Shown here: positions 44,741 through 53,724 of the stretch, piece by piece | How positions within the stretch are numbered: position 1 is the stretch's first letter | Layout: each line of letters begins with the position of its first letter | NCBI RefSeq assembly: GCF_030540825.1 | Contig: NZ_JAUOEO010000001.1 | Location: forward strand, 4,787,001 to 4,851,000 | Length of the DNA stretch: 64,000 nucleotides | Source of the DNA: Flavivirga spongiicola | GTDB lineage: Bacteria; Bacteroidota; Bacteroidia; Flavobacteriales; Flavobacteriaceae | Reading direction: 5' to 3' | Program-made: the position numbers and the translations under genes | The notes under the pieces: model-generated | What the model saw: the letters and a program-made list of their open reading frames with translations, nothing else | Databases searched by the model: none | What the model was told of the DNA's origin: nothing

Positions 44741-45223
44741 TCATATCTTTTTTAGTTTCCGGGGCCTGCTCACCCGTAGGTACTTGAAAAAATACAGGCC
44801 TTTTGTTAGATGGGCTGCTTCTTCGCTTTTATTTTTACCCTGTAAGATCTTTTCTCCTGAATTATTGTATATCCTTATGAGCTTTGATCCTGGAACGTCC
44901 TTGATGTGCACCATATACTCTACTTCATCTGGACATGCCGAGGCTTTTTGGGACCTGCCGCCTTCATTGGGCAGTCTTTGAAAAGAATCCAATGGCCGGT
45001 CACCGGGTCCGGTCGCCGGTGCCCTTACCGTAAAGGAAATGGCATCGGTGCGGTCTGGGCCAGCGGAGGCTAGATTTGGGGCTTTTCCTCCTACTGGGCC
45101 CGGGGACGGTTCGAGCCCGGAGCCTCCTGACAAGGTTACGGTCATGCCATCGATCGCTTCTGCGGTACCGTGGCCGTTATCGGTCGTACTCGTATCGAAT
45201 TCAAATAGTGCTTGGCTGCTCAT
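44741..45223 (-). pseudogene. Remnant-like protein with degenerate type IX sorting-domain end
   Basis: A 160-residue open frame without signal peptide. The start ALFEFDTSTTDNGHGTAEAI resembles the first strand of secreted Bacteroidota surface proteins (DFETGTTDNGT-like), and the end KLIRIYNNSGEKILQGKNKS with LTKGLYFFKYL resembles the C-terminal sorting domain of type IX secretion substrates. The middle is low-complexity, rich in Pro and Gly (LEPSPGPVGGKAPNLASAGP). I read it as the fused ends of a larger secreted protein whose middle was lost, or as a small intact gene of unknown role. It lies between SusC and FecR on the same strand. Confidence 0.4.
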
Positions 45224-45385
45224 TTAGTTTAAAAACGGGGTTTATAGTGTAAATGGGATTATATCTGCTTTCATGGTCGGGGCTGATCTATTGCTGGCCC
45301 ATGGTCTTGTTCTTTTTTGTTTGATTATTATGCAAGCCGTCGGCACGTCCTTTGAGTGCCCCGGGCCATCCTTGCCCTCTGTCCG

Positions 45386-46558
45386 CTACTTGATGGTCAA
45401 TGTCTTTTCCTTTATGTGGTAGCCATTGATGATATTGGTGTTTTTAATTGATGTCATAACGTCCTCTATCGATAGGCCCTTGTTGAACGACCCCATGAAC
45501 ATTTCGTTTTCTATCACCTTGTTTTCGAATACCACTTCCATATCGTACCAACGGGAAAGGGTCTTCATGATATCCTTTAAGCTTTTGTTCCGGAAGCTGA
45601 ACACGCCTTCTTTCCAGGAGACTTCTTTGTCCGTATCGACTCTTGCCATGGTCATTTTTTTATCTTGGGTATTCAGGTTTAATTGTTCGTTGGGTGCAAG
45701 AAGTTGTTTTTTATCCTGCTGGTTGACGGATACTTTGCCCTCCACCAGGGTGGTATAGATGTTTCCCTCCTCCTTATAGGCCTTGATATTGAACTCGGTC
45801 CCCAGGACTTCGACGTCCTGGAACTCATGGACCACCTTGAACTTCGCGCCGCCGTGCAATCTACTTGGCGACACATCGAAATAGGCCTCGCCATGGACAA
45901 GCTCTACCTGCCTCGTTTCTCCTTCGCCAAACGCCACGGGGTACTTCAGCCGGGTCTCGGAGTTCAGCCATATCCTGGTGCCGTCCGATAACCTTATCTG
46001 GAATTCGGCCCCTCGGGGGACGCTCAGCGTATTGTAGGCGGTCTCTCTTGGCGGCGTCGATCTTCCGCCTGCACGGTATTCTATCTCTTCGCCGTTGCTC
46101 GAGGCATTGCCCGATCGGTAGGTCCGCCCTTTTTCCAGGCTCACCCGGGAACCGTCGCCCAAGGTCAGGATCGCCCTGTCCGTGCCCGCTTCTATATGGT
46201 TGGCCGAAATGGCCGGCGTACCCTTCTGCGGTCCGCCGTTCTCGTCCAAAAGGAGCGCCATGACCAGAAACAGGGCCACGGATGCTGCCATCGCTCCGTA
46301 CAGGTAGGCCTTTTTCCGTTTGGCATATCTTTGCCTTTCGCGGCCCAGGATAATATTTCGGGCTTTCTGCTTATCCAGTCTGTTTATAAGTCCTACGCGT
46401 TCTTCCCTCTTGTCCCTATCGGTAATATTAAAGAGTATGCGCTTTTTCTCCTCTTCGGTAAGCCCGTCGAGTCCTTCCAGGTCAACGGGGGCCTCGCCCA
46501 TTAGCAACGAAGCGGCTATCTTCTCCGAAAGTGATCTGGTCTTACCTGGGCTCTCCAT
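45386..46558 (-). CDS. FecR-family anti-sigma factor
   Basis: Inner-membrane regulator of 390 residues that transmits the signal from the SusC STN domain to the sigma factor. The cytoplasmic N-terminal part (~1-80, EKIAASLLMGEAPV, LTEEEKKRIL) binds sigma; one span follows (KKAYLYGAMAASVALFLVMA); the periplasmic FecR domain shows YNTLSVPRGAEFQIRLSDGT, RIWLNSETRLKYPVAF and VHGEAYFDV; DUF4974 closes it (SWKEGVFSFRNKSLKDIMKT, LSRWYDMEVVFE). It starts 79 bp after the ECF gene stop. GC-rich like its neighbours. Confidence 0.94.
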   Translation of the reverse strand: MESPGKTRSLSEKIAASLLMGEAPVDLEGLDGLTEEEKKRILFNITDRDKREERVGLINRLDKQKARNIILGRERQRYAKRKKAYLYGAMAASVALFLVMALLLDENGGPQKGTPAISANHIEAGTDRAILTLGDGSRVSLEKGRTYRSGNASSNGEEIEYRAGGRSTPPRETAYNTLSVPRGAEFQIRLSDGTRIWLNSETRLKYPVAFGEGETRQVELVHGEAYFDVSPSRLHGGAKFKVVHEFQDVEVLGTEFNIKAYKEEGNIYTTLVEGKVSVNQQDKKQLLAPNEQLNLNTQDKKMTMARVDTDKEVSWKEGVFSFRNKSLKDIMKTLSRWYDMEVVFENKVIENEMFMGSFNKGLSIEDVMTSIKNTNIINGYHIKEKTLTIK

Positions 46559-46637
46559 AAATCAAGGAATAATAAGGGTTCTATATTACTATAACGTAGA
46601 GGAGGGGAAATGGGGGGGGTGAAAGATCAAAAAAGTT

Positions 46638-47168
46638 TTATTTAATTTTTAAGTGGACTAAGATTTTCCGGAGCTTCCCATAGGCGATCTTCTTGTATTC
46701 CTTGACCGTATGCACGGATATGCCCATCTCCCCGGCTATTTCCCTGTTCGTGAGGCCTCCCATGCCAGACCTTATGACCTCCGCGCACTTATCGGGCAGC
46801 GACCCGATCGCTCTTTCCACGATCTCCGATGTGTTGGTCATGATCGTTTCCGATATAAAGTCGCTCTCCCCCTGCAGGGCCTCCAGGTCCTCCAACGGAT
46901 AGGCCCTAACGTCCCTGGCACGCTTGCTCCGCAGGTGGTCGAGGGACCTGTTCCTTACAGCGGTATAGAACAGGCCGTCCGTCATCTCTTTGCCACGGAA
47001 GGAGGACCTCTCCTCCCATACCTTCAGAAAGACGCCCTGGACGATGTCCTCGCAAAGGCCCAGGTCGCGGACGTAACCATGGGCATAGAGGCACAGCGGA
47101 TGGTACAGGCGCTCGAAGATCCCGTCAAATTCGTAGAGCGCCAGCTCGGGGGGCTTGTTTTTTCGCAT
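46638..47168 (-). CDS. ECF-subfamily RNA polymerase sigma factor
   Basis: Alternative sigma factor of 176 residues from ATG at 47168; the open frame extends to a TTG at 47216, which is less likely. Region 2 is recognisable in FDGIFERLYHPLCLYAHGYV, LCEDIVQGVFLKVWEERSSF and FYTAVRNRSLDHLRSKRARD. Region 4 is SLPDKCAEVIRSGMGGLTNR followed by EIAGEMGISVHTVKEYKKIA, the helix-turn-helix. It is in the same orientation as FecR and the Sus pair, and most likely drives the susC-susD operon when FecR releases it. GC-rich codon usage. Confidence 0.94.
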   Translation of the reverse strand: MRKNKPPELALYEFDGIFERLYHPLCLYAHGYVRDLGLCEDIVQGVFLKVWEERSSFRGKEMTDGLFYTAVRNRSLDHLRSKRARDVRAYPLEDLEALQGESDFISETIMTNTSEIVERAIGSLPDKCAEVIRSGMGGLTNREIAGEMGISVHTVKEYKKIAYGKLRKILVHLKIK

Positions 47169-47396
47169 CGGTTCGTTTAAAGAATAGGTTCTAAAGGACG
47201 GGGCCTTTCTAAACAAGGGACGCCTCCATAACTTCGGGGAGGTCTAAAGGACCCGTACCCGAACATGGATTGCCGGCACGCGACAGAGCACGCCGGCAGT
47301 CCATATTATCCTACAATTTTAAACAAATTTGAACAGGTAAAAAAATTTTATCTTTCAATAATGATTTATTTATTATTAAAATTATCTTAAACAAAA

Positions 47397-47421
47397 AAGA
47401 ACCCTCTAAAAGAGGGTTCTT
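47397..47421 (-). terminator. Rho-independent terminator after the porin gene
   Basis: AAGAACCCTCT (47397-47407) pairs with AGAGGGTTCTT (47411-47421) over an 11-bp stem with a 3-nt loop. On the minus strand a T run (TTTTTTG) follows. It is 23 bp beyond the stop of the porin gene. Confidence 0.85.
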
Positions 47422-47438
47422 AAAAAGTAGTTAATCTC

Positions 47439-47466
47439 TTTATTTACTTAGTTCCATTTAAAAATT
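47439..47466 (+). repeat. Right copy of the direct repeat bordering the GC-rich island
   Basis: TTTATTTACTT, three differing bases, TCCATTTAAAAATT, matching 39553-39580 at 25 of 28 positions. This copy overlaps the last codons and stop of the porin gene (ending KFLNGTK), the usual kind of target of site-specific integration. No recombinase is found between the copies. Confidence 0.6.
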
Positions 47467-48724
47467 TAGGTTTTAGCACTAACATGACCCATCCCCAATT
47501 TTGTGTATCTGATGCTACACCTTCAGCAATACCTTTTAACTCATACATCCCATCAGATGGAAATAAGTGTGAATATCCAGCAACTAAAGCATAGCCTTTA
47601 AATTTCTTTTTGAATACTAAATCGATCTCTGTTCCTAACGACTTTTCTCCACTAGCTAACTCTTGCTCGCCACTAAAGTTTAGAGCTTTTACCATAAGAC
47701 TAGAAGTGTCATTTAATTTAAAGTTTGCACTCACGTGAACATCAAATAAACCGATTGAATTTGCGTGATTCCCCACATAGAAGTAGTCCATAAATCCATT
47801 AAATTTATGATTGGTACCATATAATGGGAAAAACGCTCCTGTTTCTCCAGGGTCACCATCATTTCCGCTAATTATTTCAACACCTGCTCCCAAACCAACT
47901 TTATCAGAAGCTTTATATGATACATCTAAACCTAAAAGATACGCTCCTTTTACATCTACATCTCCTTGTCTTTTGCCTGTTTGTACAAATGCATTAGCTG
48001 CTATACCAAAGCTTCCTTCTTTATAGTCTAAATGAGTTCCTAAAGTTTGGAGGTTACTTACGCCATCAGGGTCATTACTGGTATCAAAATCCTGGAAACC
48101 GTTGTTCATTAATAATAAGCTACCTGTAAAGTTTTCCCAAGCTTGTTTTAAGTATAAGTATTGCATGGTTTTATATGAAAAGAACCCCGTTGTATTATAT
48201 CCAGTTCCTGTTGATACGAAACCTGTTGGGTGCGAATAATCTTGATTGAATGCCAATCCAAAATCCAAAATAAACTTTTCTTTTTTGTATTTCAACAATG
48301 CAGCATCATGATTACGTCCTTGTTGTGCCCAATCTAATCCTCCCATAATTCTTTGGTCATCATAAGAGAGTACTTGACGTCCTAATTTAGTTGAAAACCC
48401 TTCTCCTAAATTAATTTCTGCCCAAGCTTGAAAAACTGCAAATGAATTATTCTGATCATAAGGTAAGATCTGTCTGTTTTCTCCCCAAACCATAATATCT
48501 TGCAAGCTCACAAACACTTTGTAAGTATCTGTTTTATATCCTGCATTTAAACGGACTCTCGTTGATATACCAAAACCTGCATCTGCATCATCAGCTATTA
48601 AGCTTCCAAATCCATTACGGTATTCTGTACGTGGCCTAAATTCGCCATCCAATGTAAACTGTGCTTGAATAAATTGTAAGCAACCTACCAACAATAATCC
48701 TAATATTACATACTGTTTTCTCAT
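47444..48724 (-). CDS. Outer-membrane porin-like beta-barrel (alginate-export-like)
   Basis: Outer-membrane channel of 426 residues with a signal peptide (MRKQYVILGLLLVGCLQFIQ, then AQFTLDGEF). Its barrel strands alternate polar and aromatic residues (FTLDGEFRPRTEYRNGFGSL, RVRLNAGYKTDTYKVFVSLQ, DKVGLGAGVEIISGNDG, GYALVAGYSHLF), and the layout resembles the AlgE/alginate-export-type porins. AT-rich composition shows it belongs to the nitrate/nitrite locus, not the GC-rich island. It is the last gene of that series, following the ResB/CcsA gene by 255 bp, with the palindromic operator at 48815 in between. It may let nitrate or nitrite through the outer membrane; this is inference. Confidence 0.75.
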   Translation of the reverse strand: MRKQYVILGLLLVGCLQFIQAQFTLDGEFRPRTEYRNGFGSLIADDADAGFGISTRVRLNAGYKTDTYKVFVSLQDIMVWGENRQILPYDQNNSFAVFQAWAEINLGEGFSTKLGRQVLSYDDQRIMGGLDWAQQGRNHDAALLKYKKEKFILDFGLAFNQDYSHPTGFVSTGTGYNTTGFFSYKTMQYLYLKQAWENFTGSLLLMNNGFQDFDTSNDPDGVSNLQTLGTHLDYKEGSFGIAANAFVQTGKRQGDVDVKGAYLLGLDVSYKASDKVGLGAGVEIISGNDGDPGETGAFFPLYGTNHKFNGFMDYFYVGNHANSIGLFDVHVSANFKLNDTSSLMVKALNFSGEQELASGEKSLGTEIDLVFKKKFKGYALVAGYSHLFPSDGMYELKGIAEGVASDTQNWGWVMLVLKPKFLNGTK

Positions 48725-48814
48725 CTTTTATTATTTTTATATTTGATTGTTTTGAGTTTAATTTTATTGTTAAATTATACTTGTCAAATTTAAAAAGACA
48801 AAAACATCTTATTT

Positions 48815-48829
48815 ATGATAAATCTCATG
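48815..48829. promoter_or_regulatory. Palindromic operator ATGATAAATCTCATG before the porin gene
   Basis: ATGA and TCAT arms are separated by six bases. It is one of six similar sites in this window and lies 91 bp upstream of the porin ATG (minus strand). Probably the target of a Crp/Fnr-type regulator of the nitrate/nitrite genes. Confidence 0.5.
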
Positions 48830-48978
48830 TTTTCGAGTCATTTCGTTGATTAATATTCTAAAAAAAGCCATTAAATGTTTTCTGTATTTATAGTTATAAA
48901 ACTGCCTTACGAGTTTACAATTTGTTACAAAATCATCTCATTCTGTGACGTGCAGGCAATTTTATTCCCGTATTTTAT

Positions 48979-51900
48979 CTAAACAGTTTGCCAACCTTTA
49001 TTTCTAATAGCAGCTATAACTGCTACAACTATCATAAATATAGCTAGTACATAGACAAACGTTGGAATAGGTAGGGGATCTCCTGCTGCATAACTATGCA
49101 AACCGGACAGATAATAATTAACCCCAAAAGAAGTCATTATAATGGACCAAAAAGCAAACATACTGGCTACGTTAAGTACATATCTGTTATTTAATTTTGG
49201 AATAAAACGTAAATGTAAAACAATGGCATACACAATAATACTAATGAGCGCCCAAGTCTCTTTAGGATCCCACGCCCAATAACGACCCCAGGATTCGTTT
49301 GCCCAAACACCACCTAAAAAAGTACCCACAGCTAAAACAAACAAACCAATAGTCATGGCTATTTCATTAATATATGTAAGCTCTTTAATTTTAATTTCTA
49401 TGATGTCCTTTGTCTTAAGCGTTTTAAAAATTGACAATAACAAAGCCATAAGTCCTAGAATAGCCGATAAGGCTAAAGGCGCATAACTACTTACGATGGT
49501 AGCTACATGAATTTTTAACCAATACGATTTTAATACAGGCATTAAATTGGTGATTTCCGGGCTTAGCCAATCTAAATAACTTACAAATAATAAAGCACCA
49601 GAAAACAAGGTGGATAAAGGAAGTGAAAAATCTGATTTTCTAAATGTAATCAACCCACACAACACTAATACCCAAGCTACAAAAATCAGCATTTCATAAC
49701 CATTACTCCATGGTGCGTGTTGTGCAACATACCAACGTAAAAGAATATTTCCTGTAAAACATAAAAAGGAAATTAATGCCAAAATAATGAATGTATTATT
49801 TAAAATTTCTATCCATTTTTTCTTTGAAAACATTTTAACAATAGCCAAAATTAACAAGACAAAACCAAGTGTAAAAAACACCTGAAACAACCAAAAATTA
49901 ATATTAGCCTTATTATACCATAATTCTGCCTCAATACGCTCTGGTGTTGGAATAACTTCGGCTCCAAGAACTTCCTGATACTTTTTTATATACAAGAGTT
50001 TTTCATGTGCCCTTCCATAGTTTTTTGTAGTTATATCTTTAAAATATGTTGAAACAATTGTTTTTGCAAATTGCGCATCTTCATCTGGAAAATCTCTAAA
50101 ATGATGCGTATAACTAAACCATGTGTTATTTGAGTCATTTTTATTTGGGAAAATTTTCAGGTAATTACCTATAAAAACATTGTAAAGGATATTAAAACGT
50201 TCATCTATTTTTAAAACCTCTTTATCAAACTCATTACGTTCTGAAGGCTTTTTTTTATTAGCTTCTTCCACTTGATTGGTTAAAAGATAATCTCCTTTCT
50301 TATCTAACAAATTAGTGAATGCTATTAAATTATTTTTTCCTTTGGGAACACTTTCTAACAAAGTTCCTGTTTTTGTAAAATCTGCTTTTATAATTGGGAC
50401 ACGTTGCCATATTTGGGGCAACATATGCATCGCTAAAAAAGTTTGATTGGCATCAAACACTATTTTTTTATGAGCTAGAGGATATGTGAATTTAGATTTT
50501 CTGGAAATTTTTCTAAGAAACTCCGATGCTAATGTATTTATAGGCTTTATACGTCCGTCTAAATCCTGAACTAAGAGTCTTCCAAAAAAAGCTGCATGAT
50601 CTTTATCTATTTCCTGATTTTCAATAGCTCTTTCAACGACTGTAGTTAATGAATCTGTTGGTGTTTGCGCTATTATACTGGTCAAACCAAAAAGGAGGAA
50701 ACATGCAGTTATAACAGTTTTTTTCTTTAGCTGTTTTAGTTTTTTATTGATGAATTTAAAACGTGATGTTTTTCCGAAAAGCGTAAAAAACATACCTAAC
50801 ATCATTAACAAATAGCCTAAATAAGTAATGAAAGTCCCTAATCTGTCGTGGTTTACAGAAAGTACTGTTCCTTTTTCATCAGTATCATAACTAGCCTGAA
50901 AAAAACGATATCCTTTATAATCCAGTACGTTGTTCATAAAAATTCTAAATGGTGTTTTTGTATCGTTATCTATAATAGTGACTTCACTGGCATAGGCTGA
51001 AGGACTTGATGACCCCGGATATCTTTCTAATTGAAAATCATTTAATTGGATAGAAAAAGGGGTTTGAATGGCACCTGCTCCATAGGATAGAATAACTCTC
51101 GTGTCATTGATTTCTATATCATGATGTGTTGGTAAAAAGCCTTCTCTGTATAAAATATTTACAGGTTGTTCTTCTCCGTTAACAGATACATTTACAATTA
51201 AAGCGTCATCTTTAGCTTTATCATTGTCTTTAAGTTTCTCTGAAACACTTTTTAGTTGAAATTTTCCTTTTTTATGATAAACTAATGGTACAAAAGAAAT
51301 ATCGCCATCTCTATACAATGTTCTTAAAGTAATAGCTTGTAAACTGTCTTTAACAACTTTTCCTGCTTGTTGTGACGACATAATAAAAAAATCCAGATCG
51401 TGTGGTGTTTTAATACTAAATACACCATCTTTTTCTAAAATATTAATAATATCTTTTTTATTGGAGTTAAACCCAATTTCATGTTGGTGTTCTCCAATTT
51501 TTTCAATTTCTCCTTTTTTAAGATATACAGTATTTCTACCATTACCAACTGTTACAACCATTTCTAAAAGCGGTTCACCTAAAGTTTCATCATGAACAAC
51601 CTCCGGAACAGCATCTGCAATAAAATTATTGTATGAAACAATAATTGGTTTATCGTTAAAGTTTGTTTTTAAAGTAAAATCATTATCGTGTATGGGTGAA
51701 AATGATAGCTTTTCTTTTATCGTTTTAGTATTTGTACCATCAGTTATTGTTGTGGTTAAAAAATTAGTATCTGAGATAATAATATTAGAAGATGTACCTT
51801 CTCTAATTCTCATAATTCCTCCGTAAGAAGCATATCTTGTAATAGCCGCTCCTAATATTATGATAATAAATGCAACATGAAATAATAAGGTCGCCCACTT

Positions 51901-52122
51901 TTCCTTTTGGAATAGCTTATATTTAAAAATATTAGCAAAAAAAGAAATAGCTAATCCCAGCAAAACGACTTCAAACCACCAGGCATCGTAAATAACTACC
52001 CATGCGGTTGCTGTACCAAAATCGTTTTCCACAAAAGTGGCACTAGCCATAGCAATTGCAAAAATTAAAAGCAATAACAATGCTAAACTTGAGGATGAAA
52101 AGAATTTATATAATTTTTGCAT
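48979..52122 (-). CDS. Fused ResB/CcsA cytochrome c maturation protein
   Basis: Inner-membrane protein of 1047 residues that joins the two System II cytochrome c assembly factors and carries heme across the membrane and ligates it to CxxCH motifs. The N-terminal third is ResB-like (FFSSSSLALLLLLIFAIAMA, three spans and a large periplasmic region); the C-terminal third is CcsA-like with the heme-handling tryptophan motif WGRYWAWDPKETWALISII and conserved His (VATIVSSYAPLAL, LHLRF). Fusion is known in Bacteroidota and epsilonproteobacteria, where NrfI sits next to nrfHA. It is 95 bp behind nrfA with a hairpin between, fitting its role in maturing the multiheme cytochromes here. Confidence 0.93.
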   Translation of the reverse strand: MQKLYKFFSSSSLALLLLLIFAIAMASATFVENDFGTATAWVVIYDAWWFEVVLLGLAISFFANIFKYKLFQKEKWATLLFHVAFIIIILGAAITRYASYGGIMRIREGTSSNIIISDTNFLTTTITDGTNTKTIKEKLSFSPIHDNDFTLKTNFNDKPIIVSYNNFIADAVPEVVHDETLGEPLLEMVVTVGNGRNTVYLKKGEIEKIGEHQHEIGFNSNKKDIINILEKDGVFSIKTPHDLDFFIMSSQQAGKVVKDSLQAITLRTLYRDGDISFVPLVYHKKGKFQLKSVSEKLKDNDKAKDDALIVNVSVNGEEQPVNILYREGFLPTHHDIEINDTRVILSYGAGAIQTPFSIQLNDFQLERYPGSSSPSAYASEVTIIDNDTKTPFRIFMNNVLDYKGYRFFQASYDTDEKGTVLSVNHDRLGTFITYLGYLLMMLGMFFTLFGKTSRFKFINKKLKQLKKKTVITACFLLFGLTSIIAQTPTDSLTTVVERAIENQEIDKDHAAFFGRLLVQDLDGRIKPINTLASEFLRKISRKSKFTYPLAHKKIVFDANQTFLAMHMLPQIWQRVPIIKADFTKTGTLLESVPKGKNNLIAFTNLLDKKGDYLLTNQVEEANKKKPSERNEFDKEVLKIDERFNILYNVFIGNYLKIFPNKNDSNNTWFSYTHHFRDFPDEDAQFAKTIVSTYFKDITTKNYGRAHEKLLYIKKYQEVLGAEVIPTPERIEAELWYNKANINFWLFQVFFTLGFVLLILAIVKMFSKKKWIEILNNTFIILALISFLCFTGNILLRWYVAQHAPWSNGYEMLIFVAWVLVLCGLITFRKSDFSLPLSTLFSGALLFVSYLDWLSPEITNLMPVLKSYWLKIHVATIVSSYAPLALSAILGLMALLLSIFKTLKTKDIIEIKIKELTYINEIAMTIGLFVLAVGTFLGGVWANESWGRYWAWDPKETWALISIIVYAIVLHLRFIPKLNNRYVLNVASMFAFWSIIMTSFGVNYYLSGLHSYAAGDPLPIPTFVYVLAIFMIVVAVIAAIRNKGWQTV

Positions 52123-52141
52123 GAGGGTGTTTTAAAAGAAG

Positions 52142-52183
52142 AAAGATAACATTTGTGGTTTTAACCCTCAAATGTTATCTTTT
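52142..52183 (-). terminator. Hairpin between nrfA and the ResB/CcsA gene
   Basis: A 14-bp perfect inverted repeat (arms 52142-52155 and 52169-52182) with 13-nt loop contains AGATAACATTTG and its complement, and T-rich flanks lie on both sides. It can act as a partial terminator after nrfA or protect the upstream message, letting nrfHA be made in excess of the assembly protein. Confidence 0.75.
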
Positions 52184-52216
52184 TAATTAATTATAACAAC
52201 AAGGTTTTGTATAACC

Positions 52217-53713
52217 TTATTTATTCATTGATACTTTTTTAGTACCGTAGTTGGCTTCACGGGCTTTTGCTTCTTCCAACCATTTCGGAACTAAGTTTTG
52301 TTTAAACGCTTCTTTATCTTGTTTCATTTTTTCAACATTTAACCCTATATATTCTTGTGCTTTTTCTTTTGTAGAAATGTCTGGCATCTCAACTGGTTTG
52401 TTATGTCCTAAATCTGACAACAAACGAGCTAATTTTAAACGACCTTCTTGAATAACAGTAAATGCACTTCCCATAACTCTTGCAGTTTCAACTGGTGAGT
52501 GGAATGATGCTCCGTGAGCAGCAGCAGAATAGTCCCAACGCCATTGTGCATGACGAATGTCCATCAAAATGTCTTTCATTTGCTCCTCAGTCGCTCCTAA
52601 GTCCCATGCTTTTTTAGCTTCTATATGAGCCTTCACTATAAAATCTTCTAATTTTAGTCTGTTTTCTGTTGCTTTACGTTGACGCTCATAAACATTTTGT
52701 TTTAATTTATCTGCATCTTCTCTATGGCACACTTGACATGCATTAGCAACATTGTTTAAAGGTGATTGGATGTGATGGTCTGTGAATTTTTGACCACCCT
52801 CACTCTTATAAGGCATGTGACAATCTGCACAAGATACGCCTCTGTCTGCATGCACACCTGTTAAATAAGTTTCGTACCCCGGATGTTGTGCCTTAAGCAT
52901 AGGCGTACGACTTAATTTATGAGTCCAGTCTTTAAAATTAATATCATCATAATATTTCTCCATAGCTTCAACAGACATCCCATTTTTCCATGGGAATTTT
53001 AAATAAGGAACACCTTCGTTACCTGGGGTTTTCTTATCAAAATAGTATTCAACATGACATTGAGCACAAACTAAAGAACGCATTTCTTGATGGGTTGCCT
53101 GATTAATATCTTTTCCCATTTCTTGAAAAGCTTCAACTAATGCTGGTCTTGAAATAGTCAGTTTCATAGTTTTAGAATCGTGACAATCTGCACAACCTAT
53201 TGGGTTCACTACTTCTGCCCCTTTATCTGCCCATTTTCCTGAATAAAATTCAGCAATGCCATTTTCGTTCATTAAACGAGGCACATCAGGACTTTTACAG
53301 GTCCAACATGTAGCTGGCATAGGGCCGTCCCCTTTTCCTTTAGGCCCTCCAGTTCTTAGGGAGTTTGTTAAGTCTTCAATGGCATATTGATGACCTCTAC
53401 CCTGATTGTAATCTTTTGCAAATCCATATCCAGCAAAAAGAACTACTAAACGTGAATCTTCGTGCAATACATCTCTCATAGCAGACCCACCTTGTTGTGA
53501 TGCGAAATCTGTTTCTGCCGTTTGCAAAAACGATTGATATTCTGCTGGGAAATTTTTACCCCATTCTTCATTTCGTGGTTCGTTTTCGCTTATTTCAACT
53601 TTTGGAACATATTGATATTTGGCTTCTTTTTTTCTGTTAACAATACTAGATGCTAACAATCCTAGTAGAAATACTACTACTGCGGTAACAATAAATAATA
53701 CTTTATTTTTCAT
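52217..53713 (-). CDS. nrfA: Ammonia-forming cytochrome c nitrite reductase NrfA
   Basis: Six-electron reduction of nitrite to ammonium in the periplasm. From Met at 53713 (MKNKVLFIVTAVVVFLLGLL) it has 498 residues; the longer frame to 53755 would overlap nrfH. Five heme sites are seen: the catalytic CWTCK with Lys ligand at 136-140, and CADCH (174-178), CAQCH (216-220), CADCH (295-299) and CQVCH (326-330), with the GVHADRGVSC and QSPLN calcium/His region. The N-terminus is an uncleaved or cleaved anchor. It lies 11 bp after nrfH, which passes it electrons from menaquinol. Confidence 0.97.
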   Translation of the reverse strand: MKNKVLFIVTAVVVFLLGLLASSIVNRKKEAKYQYVPKVEISENEPRNEEWGKNFPAEYQSFLQTAETDFASQQGGSAMRDVLHEDSRLVVLFAGYGFAKDYNQGRGHQYAIEDLTNSLRTGGPKGKGDGPMPATCWTCKSPDVPRLMNENGIAEFYSGKWADKGAEVVNPIGCADCHDSKTMKLTISRPALVEAFQEMGKDINQATHQEMRSLVCAQCHVEYYFDKKTPGNEGVPYLKFPWKNGMSVEAMEKYYDDINFKDWTHKLSRTPMLKAQHPGYETYLTGVHADRGVSCADCHMPYKSEGGQKFTDHHIQSPLNNVANACQVCHREDADKLKQNVYERQRKATENRLKLEDFIVKAHIEAKKAWDLGATEEQMKDILMDIRHAQWRWDYSAAAHGASFHSPVETARVMGSAFTVIQEGRLKLARLLSDLGHNKPVEMPDISTKEKAQEYIGLNVEKMKQDKEAFKQNLVPKWLEEAKAREANYGTKKVSMNK

Positions 53714-53724
53714 TTTTGTTATAA

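Noticed and set aside
46710..47180. 156-residue open frame on the plus strand opposite the ECF sigma factor
   Set aside because: Antisense shadow of a clear sigma factor; no recognisable motif.
39553..47466. The GC-rich block as a prophage or integrative conjugative element
   Set aside because: No phage, conjugation, integrase or transposase gene is present between the repeat copies; only a nutrient-uptake and regulation set is.
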